From the NCBI GenBank assembly GCA_028565635.1, contig JAOXYB010042404.1:1-12799 (forward strand): a DNA stretch of 12,799 bases, in the 5' to 3' direction. Origin of the DNA: Phoronis ovalis (lineage: Eukaryota > Phoronida > Phoronidae). The translations under genes were made by a program, and so were the position numbers. Positions 1-10,700 of the stretch are shown here, piece after piece. The first letter of the stretch is position 1. The number at the start of each line of letters is the position of its first letter. The notes below the pieces were generated by a model that ran no database searches, was not told the origin of the DNA, and saw nothing but the letters and a program-made list of their open reading frames with translations.

Positions 1-1130
1 ACCATTTTAGTATAGTAACATCACTGTGATGAGTAGTTGTTGCAGTTTCACAGAGACCAGACTAAGCAGGCACCTATATTATACCGAGAGGTATCCTGGT
101 TGAGTTCTTTCAATCAACTTTTTCCATCAGGTTTACAACTAATGCAACACTTGTCTGTCAATTTTGACACTTGCCAAAATTGCCCCAAGGCAAATCAAGG
201 GTCAAACAAAACAAACATCCACATAACAGAAGACATTTCCTACAAGATACTTTTGGACACCCATACAGATAAAAACAAAAGAGGATATTTAACCATCTGT
301 AGACATCATCTAATTGTTTACTGGCTGTATATTTGTACTTCTTTGATGTTCTTCAAAGTACATTAAGATATGGTCACTAAAGGGGTCATATCTGACATAA
401 ATAGCCCAATGAGAAAACAACATGTTTTTATATGTTCTTGACAAGCAATCTTACAAACAGTCATTCACATATCAAGAATATGTTTCTGTAACAGACCATA
501 TATCTAAAAAATTCCAAAAATTGTTTCGATATTTTAAAATAAAGCTAATATACAGGGATGAAAAAAATATATAAACTCAACTCAGCAATATTTATCTACT
601 TAAGAAAATAAAGATACAACACATTTAAACAAAAAAAGCAAACAAGGGTATAAATTCAAACTAACCAGATGGCAAACAAAATCAGGGAATGATGTACAGG
701 TGAATAGGTCATATGCTTGGGAAATATTTTTTTGTGATTTATGACCACTGGACCAGGTAACTACACTCCTTACTAAAACCAATTTGTATGACATGGGCTT
801 GTGTTACTATAGCAGGTAGTGCTGGGCAGAGATAGCCAGCATACAAACAGTTGTGCTACTGTGTTGTTTAAATGATGGAGTGGTGTTCTAGGCGGCACAT
901 ATATGAGAACTGTAACAGGCACTTTATCCAAAAATGGCTTAAATACAGGCAGCACACAAGATTTTGTTTACACTGTATATGAATATAAATACACATACTT
1001 TTTTTACTTTTTGGGGGTGTGTCATTTTAATATTCTGTGTTTTGTAATGTCAACATGTATGATAATTTTTTGACATAAAAAATCATAATGAGCATCTTAT
1101 TTGCAGCTCTATTCGCATGTGATTGTGCAC

Positions 1131-1144
1131 ATGCCTCGAGGCAT
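1131..1144. repeat. Perfect 14-bp palindrome ATGCCTCGAGGCAT
   Basis: The string is identical on both strands, centred on a CpG inside a locally CpG-rich patch (about 1110-1180). Its ATG is also the first methionine of a short basic open frame discussed as a finding. Function unknown. Confidence 0.6.
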
Positions 1145-1787
1145 ACGGCATCGTAAAAGATGTAATCATGGATTCAGGAAACGTGTCTCAAAGGGAAGCT
1201 ACAGGGAAGGTATCACTAACAATAAATAATTTAAGGTGTACACATAAAATTTGCACTTATTTGTTCAAGAAATATAGATGTCAATTGAAATGAATAAATT
1301 TTAAAGACGTGTAGGCACTACCACAAATGTTTTGTTTGCTCATGTTTGCCAGTCCGGACTGAAACTAATATACTACTGCATTATATGGAGAATAAATTCC
1401 TGAGATCATGACATTTTTTTTTAAATTGAAATTTGAATACAGGTACTAATGCGATTTTCTCAAAAGAGTCAGTATGGTCAAGACAACACAGAAAAATTAA
1501 ATGATACTGTATGAGAGGCTGCATGCAAACTCATATCATAAAGAGATAATAGATATATTTGCATGCACGTTACTTTTTTGCAAAGGAGTCGGATGGGAAA
1601 TCTAATGGAATTCTATTCTGACATGACAAATGGGAAGATGTGCTTGGAGAATTGTATCACTTATTCTGGCAGAACAAATAACATTTGTTAGTGGATCACA
1701 CAAATGACATTTGTTTGGAAATTCCCATGATCCAGTGGTCAAGTTAACAAGGGGTCTTTAACAAAAGTTAGAGGGTCCCAAGGGGGG

Positions 1788-2036
1788 TACAATCTCGTTA
1801 CACAAAAACAAAAAAATTAGAATCTCATTGTACAGAAATAAAAAAATTCCAATCCGAAATCAAGCAAAGGAAGGTACAATCTCATTACATATAAAAATGT
1901 TAATTTCACTGCACAGAAATAGCAAACTGAAATCTCGAATGTAATTATACCAAATGCCTGAATCCAGGTGACTGGAGAATGCTTTTTGTTGCATGAAAAG
2001 TAAATTCACTGAATCACACTGTACGAAAATAAAATA
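1788..2036. repeat. Degenerate tandem repeat, about 30-bp period
   Basis: A core of the form aatctcNttacacaNaaata recurs at 1791, 1821, 1851 (diverged), 1878, 1902 (diverged), 1931 and 2012 (diverged). The first three spacings are 30, 30 and 27 bases. The first two units (1788-1817 and 1818-1847) are the best preserved. The last copy is separated by about 80 bases of less repetitive sequence. The array looks like an old, decaying minisatellite or the internal repeat of a degraded element. It lies in the large intron. Confidence 0.75.
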
Positions 2037-3018
2037 CGGCCTTTTACGTCTGCATAAAAATACCCCTTGGCCCCTTTTTGGTTAGGAGAACTCAGGATTA
2101 TTGTCTCTCCACTGGTATTTTTGCTGTTACCTAATGATTAAGTTCCCATGACCAGTTTATTGCCAATCAGTACCCTTATCTGACATTGACTGATATGCAC
2201 AACAACTTGATGTACTAGTACAACTTTCTGCAGTGTTCATCCAATATTCACGGATACTGCATTCTGTATTTTAATTATTCGTGGCTATTGCAAGAAAAAA
2301 AAATTCCAGAACATTTTATGAAAATAAATGGTCAGTGCTAAACTCAATAGTCAGAGCCAAGAATGAGGCATTTTTAATCAGCTTCTTAAATTGCGTTATT
2401 ATAAAGGTATTCACTGTTGCATCGCAAGCACACAGCTCAGTGGTCATGAAAAATCATCCAAACATGGTAAAAGCACCAGACTTGTTTCAAGAACCTCAGA
2501 ATCATTCTCAAACATGTAATGACATAATTCTGCATTATCAGGGATCAACATACAACAGCTAGAAGTTAATCGAGAAGTATCTTGGATATTAAGTGTGCTA
2601 CCTGGTATTTTCTATATATTTCACCATATGTTACAAACTATGTTCTCAGTATTTATTTACATAGCAAATTATTGAACATACTTAATACATTACAGGTAAT
2701 TAGATTCTGGAGCTCCTGTTAAAACTGCATGTACTGCTGCTTAAGAATGCAGGTAGGTGTATTAATGCCATACGAAAATAAAGACATTACAGTAAATGTA
2801 TACGTTCAAACAGTTAAGACCAGATTTGCAGTACATACACTATCAATGTCCCGAAACTATGATTTATATTATTTTATTTATGCATTTATGCTGAAGTTAT
2901 GATTACAAGATTCAAAAATCATACAGCATTGTTAGATCTGAGGCAGAGAAATACATATCAGGTCAAAAGAAATTACCCTTGTAAAACATATCAGTCATCA
3001 GGAGGCATACTATAACCC

Positions 3019-3050
3019 GTTACCCCTGGACGGGCCCACGGAGGGGCAAC
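3019..3050. repeat. GC-rich imperfect palindrome
   Basis: Thirty-two bases read nearly the same on both strands. The arms are gttacccct and aggggcaac (one mismatch), around GG, acgggcccac and GG, centred on GGGCCC. It is far richer in G+C than its AT-rich surroundings. No gene or known site is recognised. Confidence 0.7.
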
Positions 3051-4680
3051 CTATAAATAGATGTCATTTATCAGGAAAATTATATAAGCTACAAACACCA
3101 TATATGTTTCAGTACCATATAACAAAAACATATCACATAGAAAAACTCATTATATACAGCTAATTTTCATTCCAAAAGTAATTAAAACTAAAAAGGATTT
3201 GTTGGAGGAAAAGCAGAAAGTTGTTGTCATAAATCACAAGTGACAACTATCATTACCAGGGGACATCTTTCTTATTAGCCAGATAAACCAAAGCTTTACT
3301 GCATGAATGTGTTTGTGTACTCATAAATAGATTGAGAAGATTGTCTCATAACAGTCATGGGAATTAGGCAGCTGTGACATGTCTCCAACCAGTTAGAGTT
3401 CAACTGGGCTTTCCAAGATTTTTTCCAAAAAAGATTAGAATCATCATAGTAGTGACAAAATATGTATTGCAAATTACAAGTTATTGGACACTAATTTTTG
3501 GACTTTTAATAAATAGAAAAAATAACATAATACATAGTCTATCACCCTGCTGAAAATGACTGATAGGATTTATCAGGAGTGACCATATTTCAGGTGCAAA
3601 ATCAGCATTCCTAGCACATGGTTGAGGCTAGCACCATGATTAAGCTGTGATGTCTCCAAGGATCAGGAGTAACATCTGCATTCACTGATAAATAAGTTTG
3701 ACAGTTTAAAGTGCAGAGTCTTTCCTTAGCTTTATGTCCACTTGAGAACTCCAGAAATCTCTAAACATACCTGCCAATGCAAGTGGCTGACATGTCTACT
3801 GTTTTTGCCAAGAAATAGGAAATTGCAGTAAAAAATTATAAATTTTTAATGTCAAACAAAATGCGATATTTTAAATACCATAAATCACACATTGGGTTAG
3901 TTGTGATATAAATAAATGAATAAGAAAAATAGGTTGGCAGTGAGGCAATAGTGCTTTTTTGTACTGAATAAATGCAAATGCACGGAGTGAAAATTTGTAT
4001 TCATCCTGATTTTCATTACTTTGCAACACTAGAGGGCTCTTAAATCAATTAATTTTATGTTTTCAAGTACTTAATAGATTCAGCACTCAGAATAATATTT
4101 AAATTTTAATTACATTGCCTGAAAATGATAGTACATTAATTTACAATATTGTTGATTAACTTTCAAATAATATTTTGTTCAAAACACTAATGACTTTATA
4201 TATACATGCATGGTCAAGTTACACTAATTAAAACATTTCTATAAATTTTAATAATTTAACCCATATTGTGCCACATGATTGTTTGCCAATGAAGCGTTTA
4301 ATTCAATTATGATAGAGCTATACATCAAAAGAGCAGACATCTGATCACCCACTGGACTCTTAGGCTGGACTCTTATGTAAGATGGCTATCCATTCACAAA
4401 CTCCAGAATGCAACTAATACTGTTTGTCTAATCAAAACCTGGAATGCAATACACTCAAAACAACATCACAATAAACATAATTATTTGTTGTGCTGTCATT
4501 TATAAAACCACCTCAGACAGCTTCATTTTCTTTTCGGCAAACTGTAAAATTCGTACAAATTGCTAAATCTTTTTCCAGAAACTGTTAAATATTTATAACT
4601 AAATTTATGGAAAATAAACTAAATATAAAAATTGAATATTTTTTCAAGAATGTATGTGGTAACTGTTGGCAGACTTTTTG

Positions 4681-4761
4681 AGCGGGAGATTCTGCATTTT
4701 AGACAATTGATAGCAATGGTGGAAAACAAGCTACAAAGCAGAAGTCTCCCGCTATCAATTG
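4681..4761. repeat. Compound inverted repeat with two alternative stems
   Basis: The arm agcgggagattctgc (4681-4695) is the reverse complement of 4738-4753 apart from one inserted base. A second arm, caattgatagc (4704-4714), is a perfect reverse complement of 4751-4761. The two right-hand arms share three bases, so both stems cannot form fully at once. This fits a small foldback element or its remains. Confidence 0.8.
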
Positions 4762-4816
4762 GAGAATAACAGCTATGTAGTCACACTATGTAGTAATATT
4801 TGTAGTTTGCTAGCTT

Positions 4817-4960
4817 GTATACCTAGATGTACTGCTGAATGGGTCTATGTCGGACAAAATACTGTATGAATGTACCCCAGGTACAATCGTGTATACACAA
4901 GTGTACCCTGACTTGTGAGATACTACACAATGGTACCCCGAATGTCCACAAATGTATCTT
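4817..4960. repeat. Degenerate tandem repeat, about 30-31-bp period
   Basis: The motif acaaNtgtaccc(c/t)ga recurs with gtaccc at 4872, 4903 and 4933 (spacings 31 and 30). A diverged copy (gtatct) lies at 4954, with weaker related sequence from 4817. It explains the overlapping open frames on both strands here (4839-5033 plus, 4810-5064 minus), which I do not regard as genes. Confidence 0.65.
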
Positions 4961-5030
4961 GAATCAGCAAAGCTGTTCTGTCGTAAATTGGCAAAATACA
5001 CATGACCACAATGAACCACAAGTTTCTGAT

Positions 5031-5309
5031 TAAACTTGCTCCAGTCCTTGTGGATTTTTTTCATTACTATTTAAATTTTTTAAAACCTATTTTGATTAGT
5101 GTGATTTTTGTTGCAAATAAAATAATTATCTGCAAAAAAATGTGTTTTCTTTACTCACTATCCAATATATGACACTATCAAATTCCATCCACAAGGACAG
5201 CAGATTTGATAGTGACTATATATTGGGTAGTAAAATGCAGTAAAAAAAATTATAAAGAATCAAATTTTAACTAAAAAAAAAAATTCCTCAAGGACTTGAA
5301 GCAAGTCTA
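5031..5309. mobile_element. MITE-like foldback element with target-site duplication
   Basis: This is a non-coding 279-bp element. Its left end (5031-5054, taaacttgctccagtccttg and on) and the reverse complement of its right end (tagacttgcttcaagtccttg and on) agree at about 21 of 25 positions with one gap. It is flanked by the exact direct repeat gtttctgat (5022-5030 and 5310-5318), or ten bases if the A before it is counted. A 9-10-bp duplication would suit a Mutator-like source, and 8 bp would suit hAT. I cannot decide the superfamily. It contains a strong inner hairpin and an internal copy of the terminal motif. No transposase is present, so movement would have depended on enzymes supplied elsewhere. 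Confidence 0.82.
5150..5234. repeat. Strong internal hairpin inside the MITE-like element
   Basis: The left arm at 5150-5183 and the right arm at 5204-5234 pair over about 30 bases, including ccaatatat with atatattgg and cactatcaaat with atttgatagtg. There is one small bulge of about four bases. The loop is 20 bases (5184-5203). The loop carries tccacaaggac, the exact reverse complement of gtccttgtgga in the left terminal repeat. The hairpin has the size of an animal microRNA precursor, but I see no other evidence that it is one. Confidence 0.8.
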
Positions 5310-6913
5310 GTTTCTGATAATTTACTCAATTTTATAAATTTTTTTTACTAAAAATTATGAATATAGCATTATTGATTTATTTCAGTTTTCACATTTGTTT
5401 ACAACAGTATCGATGAACTCTGGGTGTGAGTTTTCTTACTGGAAAAAATACTGCAGATTTTGTGGACTGAATCCTGGTAAAAAACGAAGACCTATGCCAA
5501 CACTAATGGAAACCTTTTTAGGTCTAATAAGATTGTCAACCCCTAAAAATACATGAAGATAAATCTACATATGTCATTAACGATAGTGATGACATCTTTC
5601 TATGGTATCTGCACTACTGAAGTGTCATCTTCATATTACATGATATAATTTACTAACTTGTGATGAGACAAGAAAAACAAATGGTTATTTACTTTAGGGA
5701 TTTTCAAAATCAGCCACAAAAGATGGCTTATAGTTCACAATCAAAAAGGAAGTACATAGTTTGATTATGACAAGTCCTTGCTAATGCCTCTTGACATAAA
5801 AATAACATTTTTCTATGTACAAAAATAAATATATGCCATGATAAAATGACAGTATGAAGAGGCCTAGCCTCAAAGTCCACAAATTAATGAGCTATTTAAT
5901 GGTATGTGAAAAGCATCATGTCAGGCAATTGTTACCTCTGCACAGTACACTCTATATTCTGTATTTAGGGGTGGACATAGCAAAATGTTAAGATGCACCT
6001 TTTTATGCAGTAAATACTACAAATTCTTTAATTTTGTCAAAATTCTTGCTAAAAAATGACCTTGAGCTCTCTAAAATAATTTATAAAAAGATCCGCCCAT
6101 CAAAGAATTGTGACTCCGCCTCCAAAAAAATTGGAAAACTTTGGAGACATGCACCTGGACTTCAGAGTCAACTTTGACTGTCTGGATCATCATCAACATC
6201 TGTTAGGTCTTTCAAAATCAACTCTTTTTTTGAAAAATTGACAGGTTTCGTCAAGCCCACCCAATTAGGCAGCACATTGCAGATCAGGCACAATAACCAT
6301 TAATGTGCTCATTTACATCTCTTTATCCCTTGATAGTTATTTGTACTACATACCATAAGACAGTGTTTATATATGTATTATTAAGGGCACAAAGCTTAAC
6401 AATAGAACCATCTAGCATGAATGTATTAACTTTTTCAAATGACTTACACGCCTGATCTAGATCTAGTTCAAATCGGATAACAACAACTCAGAAATTCGTT
6501 TTATCAAGTTACCACAGAACAACATCTCTGAGCCCTATGATCTATTTGTGAATGAATGCAGCCAAATAGTTCCTGGAACTAATCGCATGTTTTTCATGTT
6601 TTATTTTTATTCATGGAACTAATCATAATAAAATGCAAACTTGATTTCAAGGGTAATTTTTGCATTACATATGCTAGTCCCTTATTCTTTTGTTTATTCA
6701 ACAGCAAACTGTGCTGACATTTGTAGCAATTAATTATATAAAACATATCAACACTAATCATTTTCAAACACTAATTTTTTCTGTAAATACCAAATTAAAT
6801 TTGAGTAATGGAATTTGATGTGCATAATGTGCCAATCAAAATATTATATGAAGAATGCAGCAAAAAAAAACATTTATTTATATTTTTAAGAGGGCGTCAC
6901 ATAAACCCGATCC

Positions 6914-7053
6914 AGCAACTTGATTTTTTTTTCTGGCAATTTCCAAAGCATTGTTTTAACTAAATTACCTAAGCCAAGTTTCTGGCAACTCCATTTTTTT
7001 GGCAATTTCCAAGGCATTGTTTAAACTAATTACCTAAGCCAAGTTTCCAGCAG
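6914..7053. repeat. Tandem duplication, about 66-bp unit
   Basis: Two copies lie head to tail at about 6914-6983 and 6984-7047. They share ggcaatttccaaNgcattg (6935 and 7001, offset 66) and acctaagccaagttt (6968 and 7032). A short start of a third copy (ccagcag) follows at 7047-7053. The differences are a few substitutions and small indels in the T run, so the duplication is fairly recent compared with the other arrays. Confidence 0.88.
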
Positions 7054-7685
7054 ATATTGACAAGTTAAGTTTATATAAATAGTGTAGACAATACTATGGT
7101 TGTTTAGAGTGTACACAGCTGACTTCATTATGGAACTTGATGGAACCTAGGCTATTGACTTTGCAGTTAGGTTTTCGTTAGTTCTTTTAATTATAGGTCA
7201 TTTTAATTAATTCCTCCCACATTTCCTGGAAACCACCACGATGAGCAAGCAAAAGCAAAAGCCCCAGTTATGAAAGACTGACTACATATATAGTGCACAC
7301 AGTACAGGAAATAACACTTTAGGAGACAGGTTGTTTTACTTTTGGAAGTGTCACCTGTCAGGTAACCCACATGTCAGTTTGCATTAGTAGAAATAAATAC
7401 ATCAGTCATTCATTCAGGGTCTGGCTGCCTAGGTTACTTTATTGTTATGGCAAATATGTCACCTAGTTGACTTCCAATTTGTACCTAACCACAAAAAGTC
7501 TATTTGTAGCCATAGCTCTAACACAAATTAAGTCTGATTAGTCCAGCTAATGAAGTTTTGATTATCAATAGTCTTAATATCACTGCAATGTCTTTACACC
7601 AGTTCAAGTCAGAAAAATAAAAATGATGATCCCAGAATATGAGGTAATAGTATACTCATCAGATATAAAGTGCATAGTTACTTAC

Positions 7686-7732
7686 TTGCCAAAATACATA
7701 TAAACTGCAGTTGTCACACTGAACAGCAATAC
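7686..7732 (-). CDS. TMEM135: TMEM135 exon 6 of the window (VLLFSVTTAVYMYFG)
   Basis: This exon is 47 nt, starting in phase 0 after ATATTTCAG and ending two bases into a codon (Lys or Asn) at GGCAA|GTAAGT. It encodes VLLFSVTTAVYMYFG, a membrane-helix-like stretch that follows NGE directly, as in the human NGEVLLFCITAAMYMFF. Of the other two frames, one is also open but does not join the preceding exon in phase, and the other hits a stop. The next exon should open with the block equivalent to human CKDGLKGFTFSALRF. I found no such block in 1-7685. Confidence 0.9.
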
Positions 7733-10700
7733 CTGAAATATAAAACAGTAAGACAGCATAACTTTACAAGTTTAACATGATGCCTCCTAAGAGTAGTGGT
7801 CACTGTTCCCAAATAGGATTTTTCATGTACATGTAGTTCACCTCCAAAGTAAAGATTAACACGAATTAAATTAATGCAAATTTAGTTCAAAACTGAATCC
7901 TATATTTTCAGCTTTCAATCTTGCTGCCGAAAAAAAGTTCTCATTAAGAAACACTTTGGACTAAATTTGCATTATATTTTTCATTTCACTTAATTGATAT
8001 GTCATCAAAAGAACATTCATTCAAAATAAAATGCAAGTTTTTTAATTCAAGCAATGATATTTTATTTTACCTAAAACAGATATTTTCAACTTAGAACAAT
8101 GTAACCCAGAAACGGTATTACAGGTTTCATTAATGTCTACTTTGAAAACAAAAATGCACACATTATGTTGCTCTTGAAATATGATCCATATAAAACCTGT
8201 CATGGGTGCTTTTTAGAAACTAAATGAGACATAACACAGACCACCTTTTAATTGACAGACAACTAAAAAACTCCCCTAACACCAATTTACTTTTTCAAGT
8301 AGCTAATTATAGCCATTTTAATATGAAAAGGTACATTAATCCATACTTAAGCTTAACAAGTATACTTTAAACATATTACAGGGCTCAAAGTACCTACATC
8401 TTTCCTTCAATTATACTACTGATTATGATAACACTTTGTTATCCAGATTCAAAAAATAACAATGAAATTTCAAGGATCGGATACTAGCAAGAATGTAACC
8501 CAATCCAAAACTGCATTATATCAAATTTTCCAGAATATTTAGCTAATGTGCAAAGGCTTTTTAGTCTGTCTTTACCTGCAATAGACACCTAAACTATTAG
8601 CATTTTTCTGGCATTTTTTATCCGCACAAAAACCAGAAGTACAACTTGTTAGCAATCTTGTCTAGACATGAGTAGTCAAAATGCCATTTATAGTGCAGGA
8701 AACATGCTGGAGTTTTCAATAGTTTTATTCTTGGAAGATATATTATTATATAATATTGAAAACATTTTAATCCATGTCACACTCAACTTATACATGTATA
8801 CCTATATATGTATACTTGGGAGATTTAAAAAACATGGATCATTATTGCATGAGCTATTAGTCTGACGTGTGTACTGAGTAAAAGCCCACAAAGATTAAGC
8901 TGATTGGCTAAGAAATCAGGGGTTAAGACAACAAGACTACATTCACCCTTAGCTTCAATGAATGAATGATGCAAATCTAGAATTGTGCTCAATATGTTTT
9001 GAAGAAAATAAAAAAGCGAAATCAAACAAGAATTATACTAGGCAGTAAACATAAATGGTCAAAAATTGCTTCGTGGGCCAAATATCGGCTCAGATTATAA
9101 CTCAAGGTGAACCTACATTCTGTAATCAAATCTGTACATTGACCAAACATTTCATAACAAAGCAATTCATAGCATATGTAGACATGTCATTAAAAAAATT
9201 CTAGTGACAAATCTGTGCTAATTAATGCAAATTTAAACCTACAGCCAAAAAATACATCATAATGATTTCACCCGGAAATTTTACTCTAAATTCACATCAC
9301 TAGTAAATATCATGAACATATAGCCAATCATGTCGGGGAAGTGCATGTATGATTGCCACTTCCTATTGATCACTAGCTAAGATATAAATATGATGATATG
9401 GTCTACTGGAAGATATCATTTTGAATGCAAATATTTTAAAAACTACAGCTCTATTGTACCAATGTCATGTTCTACAGCAGTGCAATTCAAAAGCTTCTCT
9501 ATTTTCATACATAAAAGATTCTATTTATGTTTATGTTTAATTTTTCAAAACTCATGCAGCAGTAATTTGTAACAGAAATGCTGAATCATGACACTAAAGG
9601 AAAAATAGAGATTAGGAAAAGTAAATAATCCACTAAATAGCATCATTTAATATTTAGATTACTGCAATTAATTAGATGTCAAAAACAATATCTTCTCTTA
9701 CCTCTCCATTGTTTACAACAGGCACCAGGCCTCTTGACACTAACATTTTGTAGATAGTTTCTAGTGTCTGAAATACGTAAAATGACTATATTGGAAAGGA
9801 GTATCAGGATGAAACCATAAGGAAAGCTTTTGTGTTGAACTTCTGATGTATCCATCACTTGCAAAATGTTAGTAAAGAGTAGGGTTATCAAATTCATTAG
9901 CAAACTGACATTTGTCATAGAGTAGAACTATGTAACAAATGATTGTAAACTTACATTTTGAAAAAAAATCAATCAAGGTTTTTAAAACAAACTGCTGAAA
10001 TCTTTTAGATAAATGCTGCCTAGAGTTATATATCTATGGACATTTATAATGAGACTGACAAAATAACCCACCACATTGAACATGTATAAAGCCAGTGGAG
10101 CTCTCCTGAAAAGAAGAACACAAACGTTTCGAAGAAAATGAATTCTGGGGGATTACAAAAACATCAGATAGCATCATAATGTAATAGTATACCATATTAA
10201 GCATGCAGCAAAAAAATGAGTAAACTTAAGCCTCATTTAAATTTTCTAATGTGGGATCGCATAATTGAAAGGCAGTGTGCATAAAACACACAAAATAAAT
10301 AGCAACCAAAAGTAGAAATCATGCAATTTTTTTAATAGACAGTGCTATAAACCTAAGCCATTCTATAAAGTTACACAGCAAAAAACCTTCACCTGCAATG
10401 TTGCATCAGTTATGTCTGTTTGCAGGCCCAAAACATGCATATAAAAAGGGTTAGTAATACACAAATTCTGTTCGTATTGGTTACGTTAAATGTAGGAGTA
10501 TTGTGAAATACAGCATGCACAGGAAAAAGAACATTGGAAAGGAAAATTACATGCAAGCAGATTACAATTACAGGCACTGTCAGACATGAGAAATATCACA
10601 TTATTGTAATTATTGCCTTTTAAGTTGCACTGAGATTATTTTATAGCCAAAACACCAACACCATTACAGTATGTCAGTTTTTGTTAGGACAACTATTCTG

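Larger units (their letters stand above)
1..7685 (-). other. Large partial intron of TMEM135, with repeats
   Basis: The region downstream of the GTAAGT donor at 7685 contains no exon I could match to the rest of TMEM135. I checked the stronger minus-strand donors by eye (for example near 2108, 3770, 4512, 4822, 5936, 6160, 7355 and 7455). Each lacked a matching acceptor, hit stops in the needed phase, or gave no family match. The sequence is AT-rich, full of A and T runs, with the repeats listed separately. The longest open frames (37-366 and 2281-2562 on plus, both from non-ATG starts) resemble nothing I know and are probably chance. A very short or diverged exon could have been missed. Confidence 0.75.

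Noticed and set aside
37-366. 109-codon plus-strand open frame, the longest in the window.
   Set aside because: It starts at a non-ATG codon and has no domain, signal or repeat I recognise. Frames of this size are rare but possible by chance in about 12.8 kb on six frames.
600-955. Two overlapping minus-strand open frames (600-794 and 773-955), one with several Cys and Pro residues.
   Set aside because: Neither matches the missing part of TMEM135 or any family I know, and no consistent splice pair gives the required phase.
2281-2562. 93-codon plus-strand open frame starting at GTG.
   Set aside because: It has no ATG start, no recognisable domain and no splice context. It lies in AT-rich intron sequence.
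3765-3800. Minus-strand exon-like 28-mer with a GGCAG|GTATGT donor.
   Set aside because: The acceptor is weak in pyrimidines and no frame resembles TMEM135.
4512-4541. Minus-strand exon-like 30-mer (FAEKKMKLSE) with a TTTTACAG acceptor and GAG|GTGGTT donor.
   Set aside because: It is open only in phase 0, whereas the preceding TMEM135 exon ends in phase 2. There is no similarity to the expected block.
4822-4860. Minus-strand stretch ILSDIDPFSSTS with ATACAG acceptor and CTAG|GTATAC donor in a compatible phase.
   Set aside because: It does not resemble the GLKGF-type block expected next, and it partly overlaps the degenerate repeat at 4817-4960.
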